From: DASRTE01 sp035656095
Lineage (GTDB): Bacteria; Actinomycetota; Actinomycetes; Jiangellales; Jiangellaceae
NCBI GenBank assembly: GCA_035656095.1
Contig: DASRTE010000068.1
Location: 1 to 23,660 of the forward strand
Length of the DNA: 23,660 bases
Direction of reading: 5' to 3'
Within the stretch, counting starts at the first letter, position 1; the number at the start of each line of letters is the position of its first letter. Below the pieces are notes generated by a model. That model saw only the letters and a list, made by a program, of their open reading frames with translations, was not told the origin of the DNA and made no database searches. Positions 14,325-21,608 of the stretch are shown here, piece after piece. Position numbers and translations under genes: made by a program.

Positions 14325-14675
14325 TTACCAGGGCACGAGGAAGTGCAGCCGGATCGCCGTCCCGGCCGGCCCGGTGTGCGTGCGGACCAGATCGGCCAGA
14401 TCGTTGACGACGAGCAGGCCGTATCCGCCGTGCCGGATGCTGTTGGTCGCGAGCTCGCCGACCGCGAGTGCCACGTCCTCGAGCCGCTCGCTGGGCAACC
14501 CGAGGCGCGATGTGTGCCCGACGGCCAAGACGCGAGCCCACGCCAGGTACCGGATGCCGCACACGACCTGTTCGGCGTGCGGGCACGTCCGGAAGTCCTG
14601 CGTTGTACGAGGCGAGGACGTCGTCGGGTGCGAACCGTCCGGCCAGAGCGCTTCCTCCAGGTTGGGTACACGCAT
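14325..14675 (-). CDS. RsbW-like ATP-binding (HATPase_c_2) protein with internal deletion
   Basis: A 116-residue protein related to anti-sigma or regulatory kinases of the GHKL ATPase fold. Residues about 45-82 give helix 1 and the N box: RLEDVALAVGELATNSIRHGG. The next residues are YGLLVVNDLADLVRTHTGPAGTAIRLHF, which in intact relatives is the G2 region and last strand. The usual 30-40 residues between, carrying strands and the G1 box (D-x-G), are absent, and the join is in frame. The N-terminal 40 residues do not resemble a known domain. Without G1 it should bind ATP poorly or not at all. It may be a decayed gene or a partner-binding remnant. ATG 14675 lacks a clear Shine-Dalgarno. It lies between the stress operon and the heptose operon. 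Confidence 0.62.
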   Translation of the reverse strand: MRVPNLEEALWPDGSHPTTSSPRTTQDFRTCPHAEQVVCGIRYLAWARVLAVGHTSRLGLPSERLEDVALAVGELATNSIRHGGYGLLVVNDLADLVRTHTGPAGTAIRLHFLVPW

Positions 14676-14762
14676 AGCACTTCGGTTTCAACCGACCACC
14701 CTCGAAAACCGCGGTCGCCGATGGCGGTCGATCCGAGGCAGTTCGATGATCTCCCCAGGGCT

Positions 14763-15707
14763 TCACGCCGGGCGGCGTGATGCCGCGTCACCCAGCACGT
14801 GGTCCACCGCGTCTAGCACCTCGCCGATCCCGATCCGGTCCAGAACGGGGTCGAGCGCCGACGCGTGCGGGTCGCCGAGGGGCATCGCCGACGAACCGTG
14901 CCACAGGACGACGTGCTGATCAGGGTCGATCGCCGGGCCCCACCATGCCGGCGGCGTCGGGCCGAACAGCAAGACCGACGGCGTGCAGTACGCCGTGGCC
15001 AGGTGACCCACGCCCGTGTCGGCGCACAGCACCAGCATCGCGCCTGCCACCAGGTCGGCGAGGTCGTCGAGATCGTGTGCACCGGACGCATCGCGTGCGC
15101 CGACAGATGCGACGCGAGCACAGAGCTCACGCTCGCGTGTCGTCCCGGTGACGACGACCTCGACACCGCGGCGGACCAGCGCGTCCACGACCGAGGTCCA
15201 TCGCTGCGCCGGCCACCTCCTGGAAGCTGCCGCCGCCCCGGGATGGACCACGACATACCGGCCACGGAGAACCCGTCGGGGCAGGCGCAGGTCCTCGGGA
15301 CCGCAGGCTCCACCGGCAGTTCGGACGAGCCGGCACCACCGCTCGACCTCGTGCTCGTCCTGCCTCCAGGCCGGGCCGTCGTCGTATCCGGCCTGGAGGC
15401 AGCGGAACGCCACCAGCCGGCCCGGGCTGATGGCATGCAGGATCTGGTGGCTGCGTGGCCCTCGTCCGTGCAGGTTCACGGCAATGGCCGGGCCGTCGGG
15501 ACCGGGCCAGTCCAGCGGTGCAAGCCCCGAGGTCGGCAGGACCTCGTCCACAAGCCCGAGCCGGCGCAACCAGCCGCCGGTCGCCTCCGGAGCGGCCAGG
15601 ACCAGCCGGCCGGACGGCCATACGCGCCGCACACCACGCAGGGCGGCGACACCGCTGACCGCGTCACCGAGCCCCAGCGCGCGAAGCACCAGGACGGTCG
15701 GCCTCAC
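14763..15707 (-). CDS. Glycosyltransferase family 9 (ADP-heptose:LPS heptosyltransferase-like)
   Basis: A 314-residue GT-B inverting transferase of the WaaC/WaaF family, which moves heptose from a nucleotide donor to an acceptor. The N-terminal strand and loop are VLVLRALGLGDAVSGVAALR; the catalytic base Asp of this family lies in the GD(A/x) stretch, here D15. The donor site has VVHPGAAAASRRWP (153-166) and the late motif CADTGVGHLA (228-237) followed by PSVLLFGPTPPAWWGP. Length fits the family. GTG 15707 overlaps the SDR stop (GTGA). It is the last gene of the nine-gene operon. Since the operon makes heptose nucleotide, heptose is the probable donor sugar. Confidence 0.9.
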   Translation of the reverse strand: MRPTVLVLRALGLGDAVSGVAALRGVRRVWPSGRLVLAAPEATGGWLRRLGLVDEVLPTSGLAPLDWPGPDGPAIAVNLHGRGPRSHQILHAISPGRLVAFRCLQAGYDDGPAWRQDEHEVERWCRLVRTAGGACGPEDLRLPRRVLRGRYVVVHPGAAAASRRWPAQRWTSVVDALVRRGVEVVVTGTTRERELCARVASVGARDASGAHDLDDLADLVAGAMLVLCADTGVGHLATAYCTPSVLLFGPTPPAWWGPAIDPDQHVVLWHGSSAMPLGDPHASALDPVLDRIGIGEVLDAVDHVLGDAASRRPA

Positions 15708-16396
15708 GGCCAGGACGGCTCGGTCGATGACGTGACCACGAGCTCGCGGATCTCGCAGCCCACCGGCTGGCGCAGCACGTCGAGCACCACCTGCGCGACA
15801 TCGTCGGGGTCACTGAGGTCGGCATCCGCGCCGGGTCGGTACTGTTCGGCGCGCCCGTCGAAGAACGCGGTCCGCATCCCGCCGGGGATCAGCAGGGTGA
15901 CGCCGACCCGCCCCGCGAGCTCGGCGGCCAATGCCCTGGTGAACCCGACCACGCCGAACTTGGACGCGCAGTACGCCGTGGCGTCGCTCACGGCTTTGAG
16001 CCCCAGCGTGGAAGCCACAGTCACGACCCTTCCTCGACGCTGCAGGAGATGAGGCAGGCAGGACCGGACCACCGCGGCAGTGCCGAGCAGGTTGACCCGT
16101 ACCACCCGTTCCCAGGCTTCGACATCGACCGTCTCGAGCGGACCACACGCATCGATGCCGGCCGCCGTGACGACCGCGGAGGGAGGACCGACCTGGGAGA
16201 CCAATTCGTCGACGGCGCGTGCTGCCGCTGCCGAGTCGGCCAGGTCGGCGAGTGCGTGAGCGACGTCCGACGACGGCGCAACCAGGTCGACCACGGCCGG
16301 TGTACCTCCGCCCTTCGCCACCGCCGCGACGATCGCCGCACCCAGGCCGCTGGAGCCTCCGGTGACGAACGCTGTGCCGAGTGGCGGTGGGATCAT
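15704..16396 (-). CDS. Classical short-chain dehydrogenase/reductase
   Basis: A 230-residue SDR. The coenzyme loop is TGGSSGLG (12-19), the NNAG-position motif is TAAG (77-80), N102 lies in RVNLLGT, and the catalytic triad is S129 (ASTLG), Y142 and K146 (YCASK). The SPR-type end PGGMRTAFFDG matches oxidoreductases acting on small alcohols or ketones. It is too short for HldD, the extended-SDR heptose epimerase of about 310 residues. It could oxidise or epimerise a heptose or a later sugar, replacing or adding to HldD, or act on the acceptor. ATG 16396 overlaps the upstream TGA (ATGA). The substrate is unknown; the position within the operon is the only clue. Confidence 0.92.
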   Translation of the reverse strand: MIPPPLGTAFVTGGSSGLGAAIVAAVAKGGGTPAVVDLVAPSSDVAHALADLADSAAAARAVDELVSQVGPPSAVVTAAGIDACGPLETVDVEAWERVVRVNLLGTAAVVRSCLPHLLQRRGRVVTVASTLGLKAVSDATAYCASKFGVVGFTRALAAELAGRVGVTLLIPGGMRTAFFDGRAEQYRPGADADLSDPDDVAQVVLDVLRQPVGCEIRELVVTSSTEPSWP

Positions 16397-17796
16397 CGGA
16401 CCTCCTGGGGAATGGAGCGCCTGGCCGTCGAGCGCGCCAGGATGGATGTGGTGGAACGCCCGCTCACGTAGGGCAACACGACCACCCGGCCGCCCCAACT
16501 GCGGACGAGATCGGCCTCGGGCAGCGCCTCCGCGCCGTAGTCGCCGCCCTTGGCCCACACGTCGGGGCGGAGCCGGTCGAGCGCAGTGCGCGGGTCGTCT
16601 TCCTCGAAGACGGCCACCGCGTCGACGCTGGACAACGCCTCGAGCACGCGCACCCGGTCGGCGGCGGGCACGGCCGGCCGCCCGGGTCCCTTCAGTCGGC
16701 GCACGGACTCGTCGGAGTTGACCAGGACGACCAGCGCGTCGCCGAGACTGCGTGCGGCTGCCAGGCACGCGACATGCCCCGCGTGCAGGATGTCGAAGCA
16801 ACCACCCGTGGCGACGAGCGTGTCGCCGCGCGAACGGACTCGAGAGACGACCTCGTCGATCCGTCCCGTGTCCGGTGATGTGGCGGCCCGGTCGGTGCTG
16901 CGGTTGCGAAAGCCCTCGGTCCCGCCGGCAGCGACCCACGCCGACGCCTCGGCCACGGCGTCCCCGACCGCCTCGGACAGCACGGCCCCGCGCGCCAGCG
17001 AGACCGAGGCAGTCGCGGCGAACCGGTCACCGGCCCCGCATGGATCGCCGCTCGTGACCTCCGGTGCAGGCACGAACAGCGGTTCACTGCCGGCCATGGC
17101 AAGGAAGGCACCGCTGCGACCGGCGGTGACGGCCACGGCCCGCGCCTGCCACGCACGACGAAGACGAGCGGCAACGGCCTCCGGGGGCGGTGCCGGACCG
17201 AGATCGTCATTGCCGGACCGGACGGAGGCCAGTGCCTCCGCCAGGTTCGGGGTGACCAGCGCACATCCTGGAACTGGAGAACCACCCAGGGGATGCGGGT
17301 CCCACACCACGACCGACCGTCGCGCGACATCGGTCAACAGGTCGCGCAGGCCGGGCTCACGGGTCACACCTGCCCCGTAGTCCGAGACGAGCACGGCCTC
17401 GGCACCGGCCAGGATGTCGCGGACCGCCGACAGCGGTGGTTGCGTCGGGAAACCGGGACCTCCCGAATCCAGCCGGACCAACGACTGGCCGGCGCTGCGT
17501 ACTCGCGTCTTGCGCCGTGTCGGCCCCTGATGCGGTATCGGAAGCAGATCGACTTCCCGACGCAGCATGCGGGCCAGCCGGCGACCCTCGGGGTCGTCGG
17601 CCACCGGGGCGACCATGCCGACGTCCACCCCGGGCGCGCAGCACAGGAGTGCCGCCAGGCCCGCGGCGCCCGGACTCTCCTGGACGCCGTCGACATCGAC
17701 GACCGGCACCGGGGCGTCGGGGCACACCCGCTCGGCGCGTCCGACGATGTCCCGGTCGAGCACGACGTCGCCGAGGACGACAACCCGTGGACTCAT
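16393..17796 (-). CDS. hldE: HldE-like bifunctional heptose-phosphate kinase / heptose-1-phosphate nucleotidyltransferase
   Basis: A 467-residue two-domain protein. Domain I (1-300) is a ribokinase/PfkB kinase: GDVVLDRDIVGRAERVCPDA then PVPVV at the start (compare GDVMLDRYxxG in HldE), VSDYGAGV (138-145), NLAEA, and DPCGAGDRFAA (251-261) with catalytic D257. Domain II (about 325-467) is a cytidylyltransferase-like nucleotidyltransferase: TGGCFDILHAGHVACL with the HxGH site at 338-341, then KGPGRPAVPAADRVRVLEAL and WAKGGDY. It would phosphorylate heptose 7-phosphate at C1 and later couple heptose 1-phosphate to a nucleotide. Domain order and length match HldE (RfaE). Whether the nucleotide is ADP or GDP is not readable. 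ATG 17796 overlaps the GmhA stop (ATGA). Confidence 0.93.
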   Translation of the reverse strand: MSPRVVVLGDVVLDRDIVGRAERVCPDAPVPVVDVDGVQESPGAAGLAALLCCAPGVDVGMVAPVADDPEGRRLARMLRREVDLLPIPHQGPTRRKTRVRSAGQSLVRLDSGGPGFPTQPPLSAVRDILAGAEAVLVSDYGAGVTREPGLRDLLTDVARRSVVVWDPHPLGGSPVPGCALVTPNLAEALASVRSGNDDLGPAPPPEAVAARLRRAWQARAVAVTAGRSGAFLAMAGSEPLFVPAPEVTSGDPCGAGDRFAATASVSLARGAVLSEAVGDAVAEASAWVAAGGTEGFRNRSTDRAATSPDTGRIDEVVSRVRSRGDTLVATGGCFDILHAGHVACLAAARSLGDALVVLVNSDESVRRLKGPGRPAVPAADRVRVLEALSSVDAVAVFEEDDPRTALDRLRPDVWAKGGDYGAEALPEADLVRSWGGRVVVLPYVSGRSTTSILARSTARRSIPQEVR

Positions 17797-18410
17797 GCCG
17801 GTACCTGCCGATCCACCACGTAGTGACCTGCTGTGCCCACGATCGGAAGGTAGGCGTCGACGGCGGCGCACACAGCGTGCACCGCGGCAAGGTGGACCTC
17901 CTGCACGACAGCCGTGGTCCGAGCGCGCACAGCGAGCGCCTCGTCCGCCCGGTCAGCCAGCGGGTTGGGCCGGTCGCCGGTCATCGCCCACACGCGCACT
18001 TCCGCGGCCCGAGCCCGTTCGGCCGCCCTGAGCAGGTTCGGACTTCGCCCGCTGGTCGACAACAGGACGAGGACGTCGCCTGGCCGTCCGTGCGCCTGCA
18101 CCTGGCGGGCGAAGATCTCTTCCGCCCCGTAATCATTGACGATCGCGGTCAGGCTCGAAGTCTCGGCCGAGAGACACAGCGCCGACAGTGGCCGACGTTC
18201 GTCGACGAACCGCCCGACCAGCTCTGCGGTGAGGTGCTGTGCCTCGGCGGCGCTACCGCCGTTGCCGGCCGCCATCAGCCGACCGCCGCCGGCCAGGATC
18301 TCGGCCAGCCGTCGGCCCCACGATTCGACCACCTCGGCGTCCCGTTTCAGCCGGTCGAGCGCCCACGACAACTCGACGACGTGTCTCGTCAGCCAGACGT
18401 CGGACGTCAT
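17793..18410 (-). CDS. gmhA: Sedoheptulose 7-phosphate isomerase (SIS domain)
   Basis: A 205-residue SIS-fold isomerase that turns sedoheptulose 7-phosphate into D-glycero-D-manno-heptose 7-phosphate, the first committed step of heptose nucleotide synthesis. Visible are GNGGSAAEAQHLTAELVGRF (49-68) with H59 and E63, NDYGAEEIF (92-100), the sugar-phosphate loop STSGRSPN (118-125), and Q170 with H178 in the last long helix. That spacing matches the active-site Gln/His pair of E. coli GmhA. Length is close to the family's usual 190-200. ATG 18410 overlaps the preceding gene's stop (ATGA), and its own stop overlaps the HldE-like start, so the isomerase and kinase should be made together. Confidence 0.94.
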   Translation of the reverse strand: MTSDVWLTRHVVELSWALDRLKRDAEVVESWGRRLAEILAGGGRLMAAGNGGSAAEAQHLTAELVGRFVDERRPLSALCLSAETSSLTAIVNDYGAEEIFARQVQAHGRPGDVLVLLSTSGRSPNLLRAAERARAAEVRVWAMTGDRPNPLADRADEALAVRARTTAVVQEVHLAAVHAVCAAVDAYLPIVGTAGHYVVDRQVPA

Positions 18411-19621
18411 ACCGCCGCTCCCGCCGCGGTCCGCCGCGATCTCACGACGTCGACGTACGCCCGCTCGGTCTGCCGCGCCACCCGGCTCCAGCCGTAGCGG
18501 GCGACGGCCCGCAGGCGCGCTGCGCGGCCGAACCGCGCATGCAGTTCCGGGTCGTCGAGCAGGCAGCGGACAGCAGCGGCGACGGCGGCCGCGTCGTATG
18601 GCGGTACGAGCAGGCCGGAGATCCCGTCCGCCACGGTGTCCAGCAGCCCGCCCACGGCACTACCGACGACGGGGCGACCGCAGGCCATCGCCTCGACCGG
18701 AACGATCCCGAACGGCTCGTACCACGGCGTCGCCACCACGACGTCGGCCGAGCGGAGCAGCGCGGGGACGTCGCCGTGGTCCACGCTGCCGACCAGCTCC
18801 AGCCGGTCGTCGACGGCGAGATCGCGGGCGACGGACCTCAGCCGCTTTGCCTCGGGGTCATCGGCCAGCTCCTCCACAGCGGGCCCGCCGGCTACGACGA
18901 GTTCGGTGTCCGGCAGCCGGGTGAGCGCCTCGACCACGGTGTCGACTCCCTTGCGCTCGACCAGCCGGCCGATGCAGACCAGCCGCCTGCGCACGCCCCG
19001 TGGCCATGCCGGGCCATCCGGTGTGAAGCGCTCGAGGTCGACGCCACAGGGCACGACCCGAGTCCGCTCCACGTCGGCTCCCATCAGGGACAGTTCGGAG
19101 ATCTCGTCGTTCGAGGTGGAGATGACCAGGTCGACGTCGCCGACGAGTGACTTCTCGAGGTGGATCCGGTCGTCCGGGCTGGTGTCGCGCGCACCCTGGA
19201 ACCGCTGTTTGACCAAGCCCAGGGCGTGGAAGGTGTGCACGACCGGGACGCCGACGATCCGGGCCGCCTGGACGGCGGCGAGCCCGGACATCCAGAAGTG
19301 CGAATGGACGACGTCCGGCACCGGACCCGTCGTCCAGGCCCGGGCCATCCAACGGCCGAAGTCACCCATGAACGGCGCAAGTTCGTCCTTGGGCACCGGA
19401 CGAGGCGGACCGGCGGGCACGTGGACGACGTCGACGCCGTCGGTCATGCGCACGTGGGTGCGAAGGTTCCATCTGTCTCGTCGGGTGTAGACGACCACCT
19501 CGTGACCCCGGCCCGCCAAAGCCGTTGCCAGCGCCGCGACGTGCACGTTCTGTCCGCCGGCGTCCACGCCACCGAGCGTCGCCAGCGGGCTTGCGTGCTC
19601 GGACACCATCGCGATCCTCAT
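18407..19621 (-). CDS. GT4 glycosyltransferase, MshA/sucrose-phosphate-synthase-like
   Basis: A 404-residue retaining GT-B enzyme. The N-terminus is MRIAMVSEHASPLATLGGVD, then AGGQNVHVAALATALAGRGH, the Gly-rich acceptor/donor loop of the MshA and SPS branch. Mid-protein motifs are HSHFWMSG (107-114) and the VHTFHALGLVKQ segment. The donor site has RLVERKGVDTVVEAL (219-233) and E302/E310 in EPFGIVPVEAMACGRPVV. MshA itself is the mycothiol N-acetylglucosaminyltransferase; this one sits in the heptose operon, so it more likely builds the glycan. Its ATG overlaps the stop of the preceding gene and its stop overlaps gmhA, both as ATGA. Donor and acceptor are unknown. Confidence 0.92.
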   Translation of the reverse strand: MRIAMVSEHASPLATLGGVDAGGQNVHVAALATALAGRGHEVVVYTRRDRWNLRTHVRMTDGVDVVHVPAGPPRPVPKDELAPFMGDFGRWMARAWTTGPVPDVVHSHFWMSGLAAVQAARIVGVPVVHTFHALGLVKQRFQGARDTSPDDRIHLEKSLVGDVDLVISTSNDEISELSLMGADVERTRVVPCGVDLERFTPDGPAWPRGVRRRLVCIGRLVERKGVDTVVEALTRLPDTELVVAGGPAVEELADDPEAKRLRSVARDLAVDDRLELVGSVDHGDVPALLRSADVVVATPWYEPFGIVPVEAMACGRPVVGSAVGGLLDTVADGISGLLVPPYDAAAVAAAVRCLLDDPELHARFGRAARLRAVARYGWSRVARQTERAYVDVVRSRRTAAGAAV

Positions 19622-20574
19622 CGAGTCACCTCCTTGAGCAGTGCGTCCCAGTCATCGAGAAACCTGTGCAGCCCGAACCGGCTCAGGGCGTACCGGCGGG
19701 CGGCACGTCCACGTTCACGCGCCTCGTCGGGCTCGTTGGTCCACCGGCGGGCTGTGCGCCGAAGCACGTCCGGGTCGCTGCTGAGAACGCCGGCCGACCC
19801 GGGGACGGCCTCGGGCGCCGCCGTGGTCGGCAGACCGAGCACGGGCATGCCCAGCGTCATGGCTTCGATCAGCGCCAGGCCGAGGCTGGTCCAGCGGTAG
19901 GGGTGGAAGTAGGCACGGTGGTGGCCGATCCGGTCGTGCAGGCGGTGTTGCGGCAGGTCGTGCACCTTGCCGGCGAACTGCGGCGCCCGCACGACCAGCG
20001 CGTCGAGGCCCATGCCGTAGACCTCGACGGGCACGGACTGCGACATCGCCAGCAGCAGGTCCGTCCCGGCGACGCGCCAGCGCCGCACGGGCTCGTTCAC
20101 GACAGCGGCGAGAGACTCCAGCTCGCCGGTGTACCGGTAGCCGGGATCGACGACACCGTGCTCGACGACGGCCGTCGGTGCTGACCCGCAGTCCCACATC
20201 ACAGCGTTGAAGGACGTCACGTGCACGACCGGCACTGCGTCCTGGTCCGCCATGGGATGCCGCGTCGCCGCCGCGTGGCCGGTGGGGGCGTTGTGCTCGA
20301 CGTACAGGGCGGGCACGTCGACCCCGGCGCGCCAACCGGTCCAGCGTCGCGTCAGTTCCGGTTCGTGTGGACGCTGCAGCATAACGACGTCCACATCGAT
20401 GCCCGTCAATTGATCGGCAGGTACTTCCCGCACCACGGCCGGCCAGTCCCACGTGCGGGCTCTGCCCCGTCCGTCCGGTCCCCGGTCCGCAAGCAGTGGA
20501 ACGACGTACTCGTGGTCGCCGTGGACGAACGACGTCGTCCACGACCCGTGCACGTGCCACAGCAGGATTCTCAT
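19618..20574 (-). CDS. GT-B type glycosyltransferase (GT4-like)
   Basis: A 318-residue protein starting MRILLWHVHGSWTTSFVHGD, a strand and loop typical of actinobacterial GT-B transferases. The middle has PALYVEHNAP and VVHVTSFNAVMWDCG. The donor half has HRAYFHPYRWTSLGLALIEA followed by MTLGMPVLGLPTTAAPE, the equivalent of the E-x7-E region but with the first Glu replaced (TSLGLALIEAM), and a C-terminal helix ARRYALSRFGLHRFLDDW that packs back on the N-domain. It is somewhat shorter than usual GT4 enzymes (350-400). ATG 20574 overlaps the upstream stop. The missing first Glu hints at a divergent donor site or another GT-B family. Confidence 0.85.
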   Translation of the reverse strand: MRILLWHVHGSWTTSFVHGDHEYVVPLLADRGPDGRGRARTWDWPAVVREVPADQLTGIDVDVVMLQRPHEPELTRRWTGWRAGVDVPALYVEHNAPTGHAAATRHPMADQDAVPVVHVTSFNAVMWDCGSAPTAVVEHGVVDPGYRYTGELESLAAVVNEPVRRWRVAGTDLLLAMSQSVPVEVYGMGLDALVVRAPQFAGKVHDLPQHRLHDRIGHHRAYFHPYRWTSLGLALIEAMTLGMPVLGLPTTAAPEAVPGSAGVLSSDPDVLRRTARRWTNEPDEARERGRAARRYALSRFGLHRFLDDWDALLKEVTR

Positions 20575-21608
20575 GCGGCACCGGCTCTCGTCGTCGCCGG
20601 TCGGCCCTCGGTCACCAGTGACTCGACGGCGGCCACGACCTCCGCCGGCTCGACCTCACCCAGGCAGGGATGACCGGGAGTCGGGCATTCGCGGGCCCGG
20701 GTGTCTCTGCAGGCAGCGTCCTGGTCGCCGAGTACTACCGAGTGCACGCCGTACGGGTGCCACAGTTCGATCGGGACGACGGGCGAGAACATCGACACCA
20801 CCGGCGTGCCGACAGCAGCGGCCAGGTGGGCGGGGCCGGTGTTGCCGGCAACAAGGCACGCCGCATGGCGGAGCACTGCCGCGAGCTCGGCCAGCGATGT
20901 CCTACCGGTCAGATCGAGCGCACCCGGAGCCGTTGCCTGCCGAACGAGATCGCGCTCTGCCGGCGCACCGGTCACGGCGACGTCCCAACCGCCTTCCAGC
21001 AGCGCCGATACGATGCGCCGTGCATGGTCGGCCCGAAGGGCCCGGGACGGTACCGACGCACCCGGGTGGACGACGACGAGCGGTCCCGAGGGGACGACGC
21101 CGCTCATATCCGCCGACGAGGGCAGCACGGCAAGTCGACCGTCGTCGCCGGCCGGTAGTCGTGCACCGGTCGCCCGCGCCAGTTCGAGTGCCGCCTCCAC
21201 CTCGTGACGCGCCACCCGGTGATGCCGGAGATCGAGCAGTGACCCCGGATAGTCCGCGCTGGTGGCGGCGACGTACGGGATGCCGGCGAGCTTCGCGAGC
21301 AACGCCATCGGCAACGGGCTCTGGTGGAAGGAGGTGAACACGACCGCCCGGTCATAGGCGGCCCGGCGCAGGCGCGCGACCAGGTCGGTGACCGCCGCAG
21401 GTTCCAGCCGCGGCGGACGATAGCCGCTCCACGGTGCGTCGAAGACGATGACCTGGTGCGGCCCGGGCAGCAGGCGCGCAGCCTGCTCTCCCGCCGGTGA
21501 CACGAGCAGGTCGAGCCTCGCCGCCCCCTGTGCGAGCGCACGCAACGCAGGGCCGGTCAGCAGCACGTCGCCGTCGCTGTCCAGACGGACCGCCAGGATC
21601 CTGGTCAC
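20571..21608 (-). CDS. Glycosyltransferase family 9 (heptosyltransferase-like), second copy
   Basis: A 345-residue GT9. The N-terminal loop is RILAVRLDSDGDVLLTGPAL with D14 at the catalytic-base position (GDV). The donor site is VVVHPGASVPSRALRADHAR (178-197), and the late motif is AGNTGPAHLAAAVGTPVV (254-271), typical of WaaF/WaaQ-like enzymes. Near the end, C300, C308 and C315 lie in a short CRDTRARECPTPGHPC insertion that might bind metal. It shares only family motifs with the GT9 at 14763-15707, so the two probably make different linkages. Its GTG start (21608) overlaps the GT2-GmhB stop (GTGA), and its own stop overlaps the next gene (ATGA). Confidence 0.92.
   Translation of the reverse strand: MTRILAVRLDSDGDVLLTGPALRALAQGAARLDLLVSPAGEQAARLLPGPHQVIVFDAPWSGYRPPRLEPAAVTDLVARLRRAAYDRAVVFTSFHQSPLPMALLAKLAGIPYVAATSADYPGSLLDLRHHRVARHEVEAALELARATGARLPAGDDGRLAVLPSSADMSGVVPSGPLVVVHPGASVPSRALRADHARRIVSALLEGGWDVAVTGAPAERDLVRQATAPGALDLTGRTSLAELAAVLRHAACLVAGNTGPAHLAAAVGTPVVSMFSPVVPIELWHPYGVHSVVLGDQDAACRDTRARECPTPGHPCLGEVEPAEVVAAVESLVTEGRPATTRAGAA

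Noticed and set aside
14683..14694. CGGTTTCAACCG dyad as terminator of the heptose operon
   Set aside because: Only a 5-bp stem with a 2-nt loop; too weak to fold. No convincing terminator was found between 14676 and 14762.
13306..14919. Long plus-strand open frame of 537 codons
   Set aside because: Runs antisense across four real genes; Arg/Gly-rich and motif-free.
15704..16396. Calling the SDR hldD
   Set aside because: Length and motif set are of a classical SDR, not the extended epimerase type.
18407..19621. Calling this gene mshA
   Set aside because: Shares the MshA/SPS-type start, but it lies within the heptose operon and no mycothiol partner is nearby; the name would overreach.
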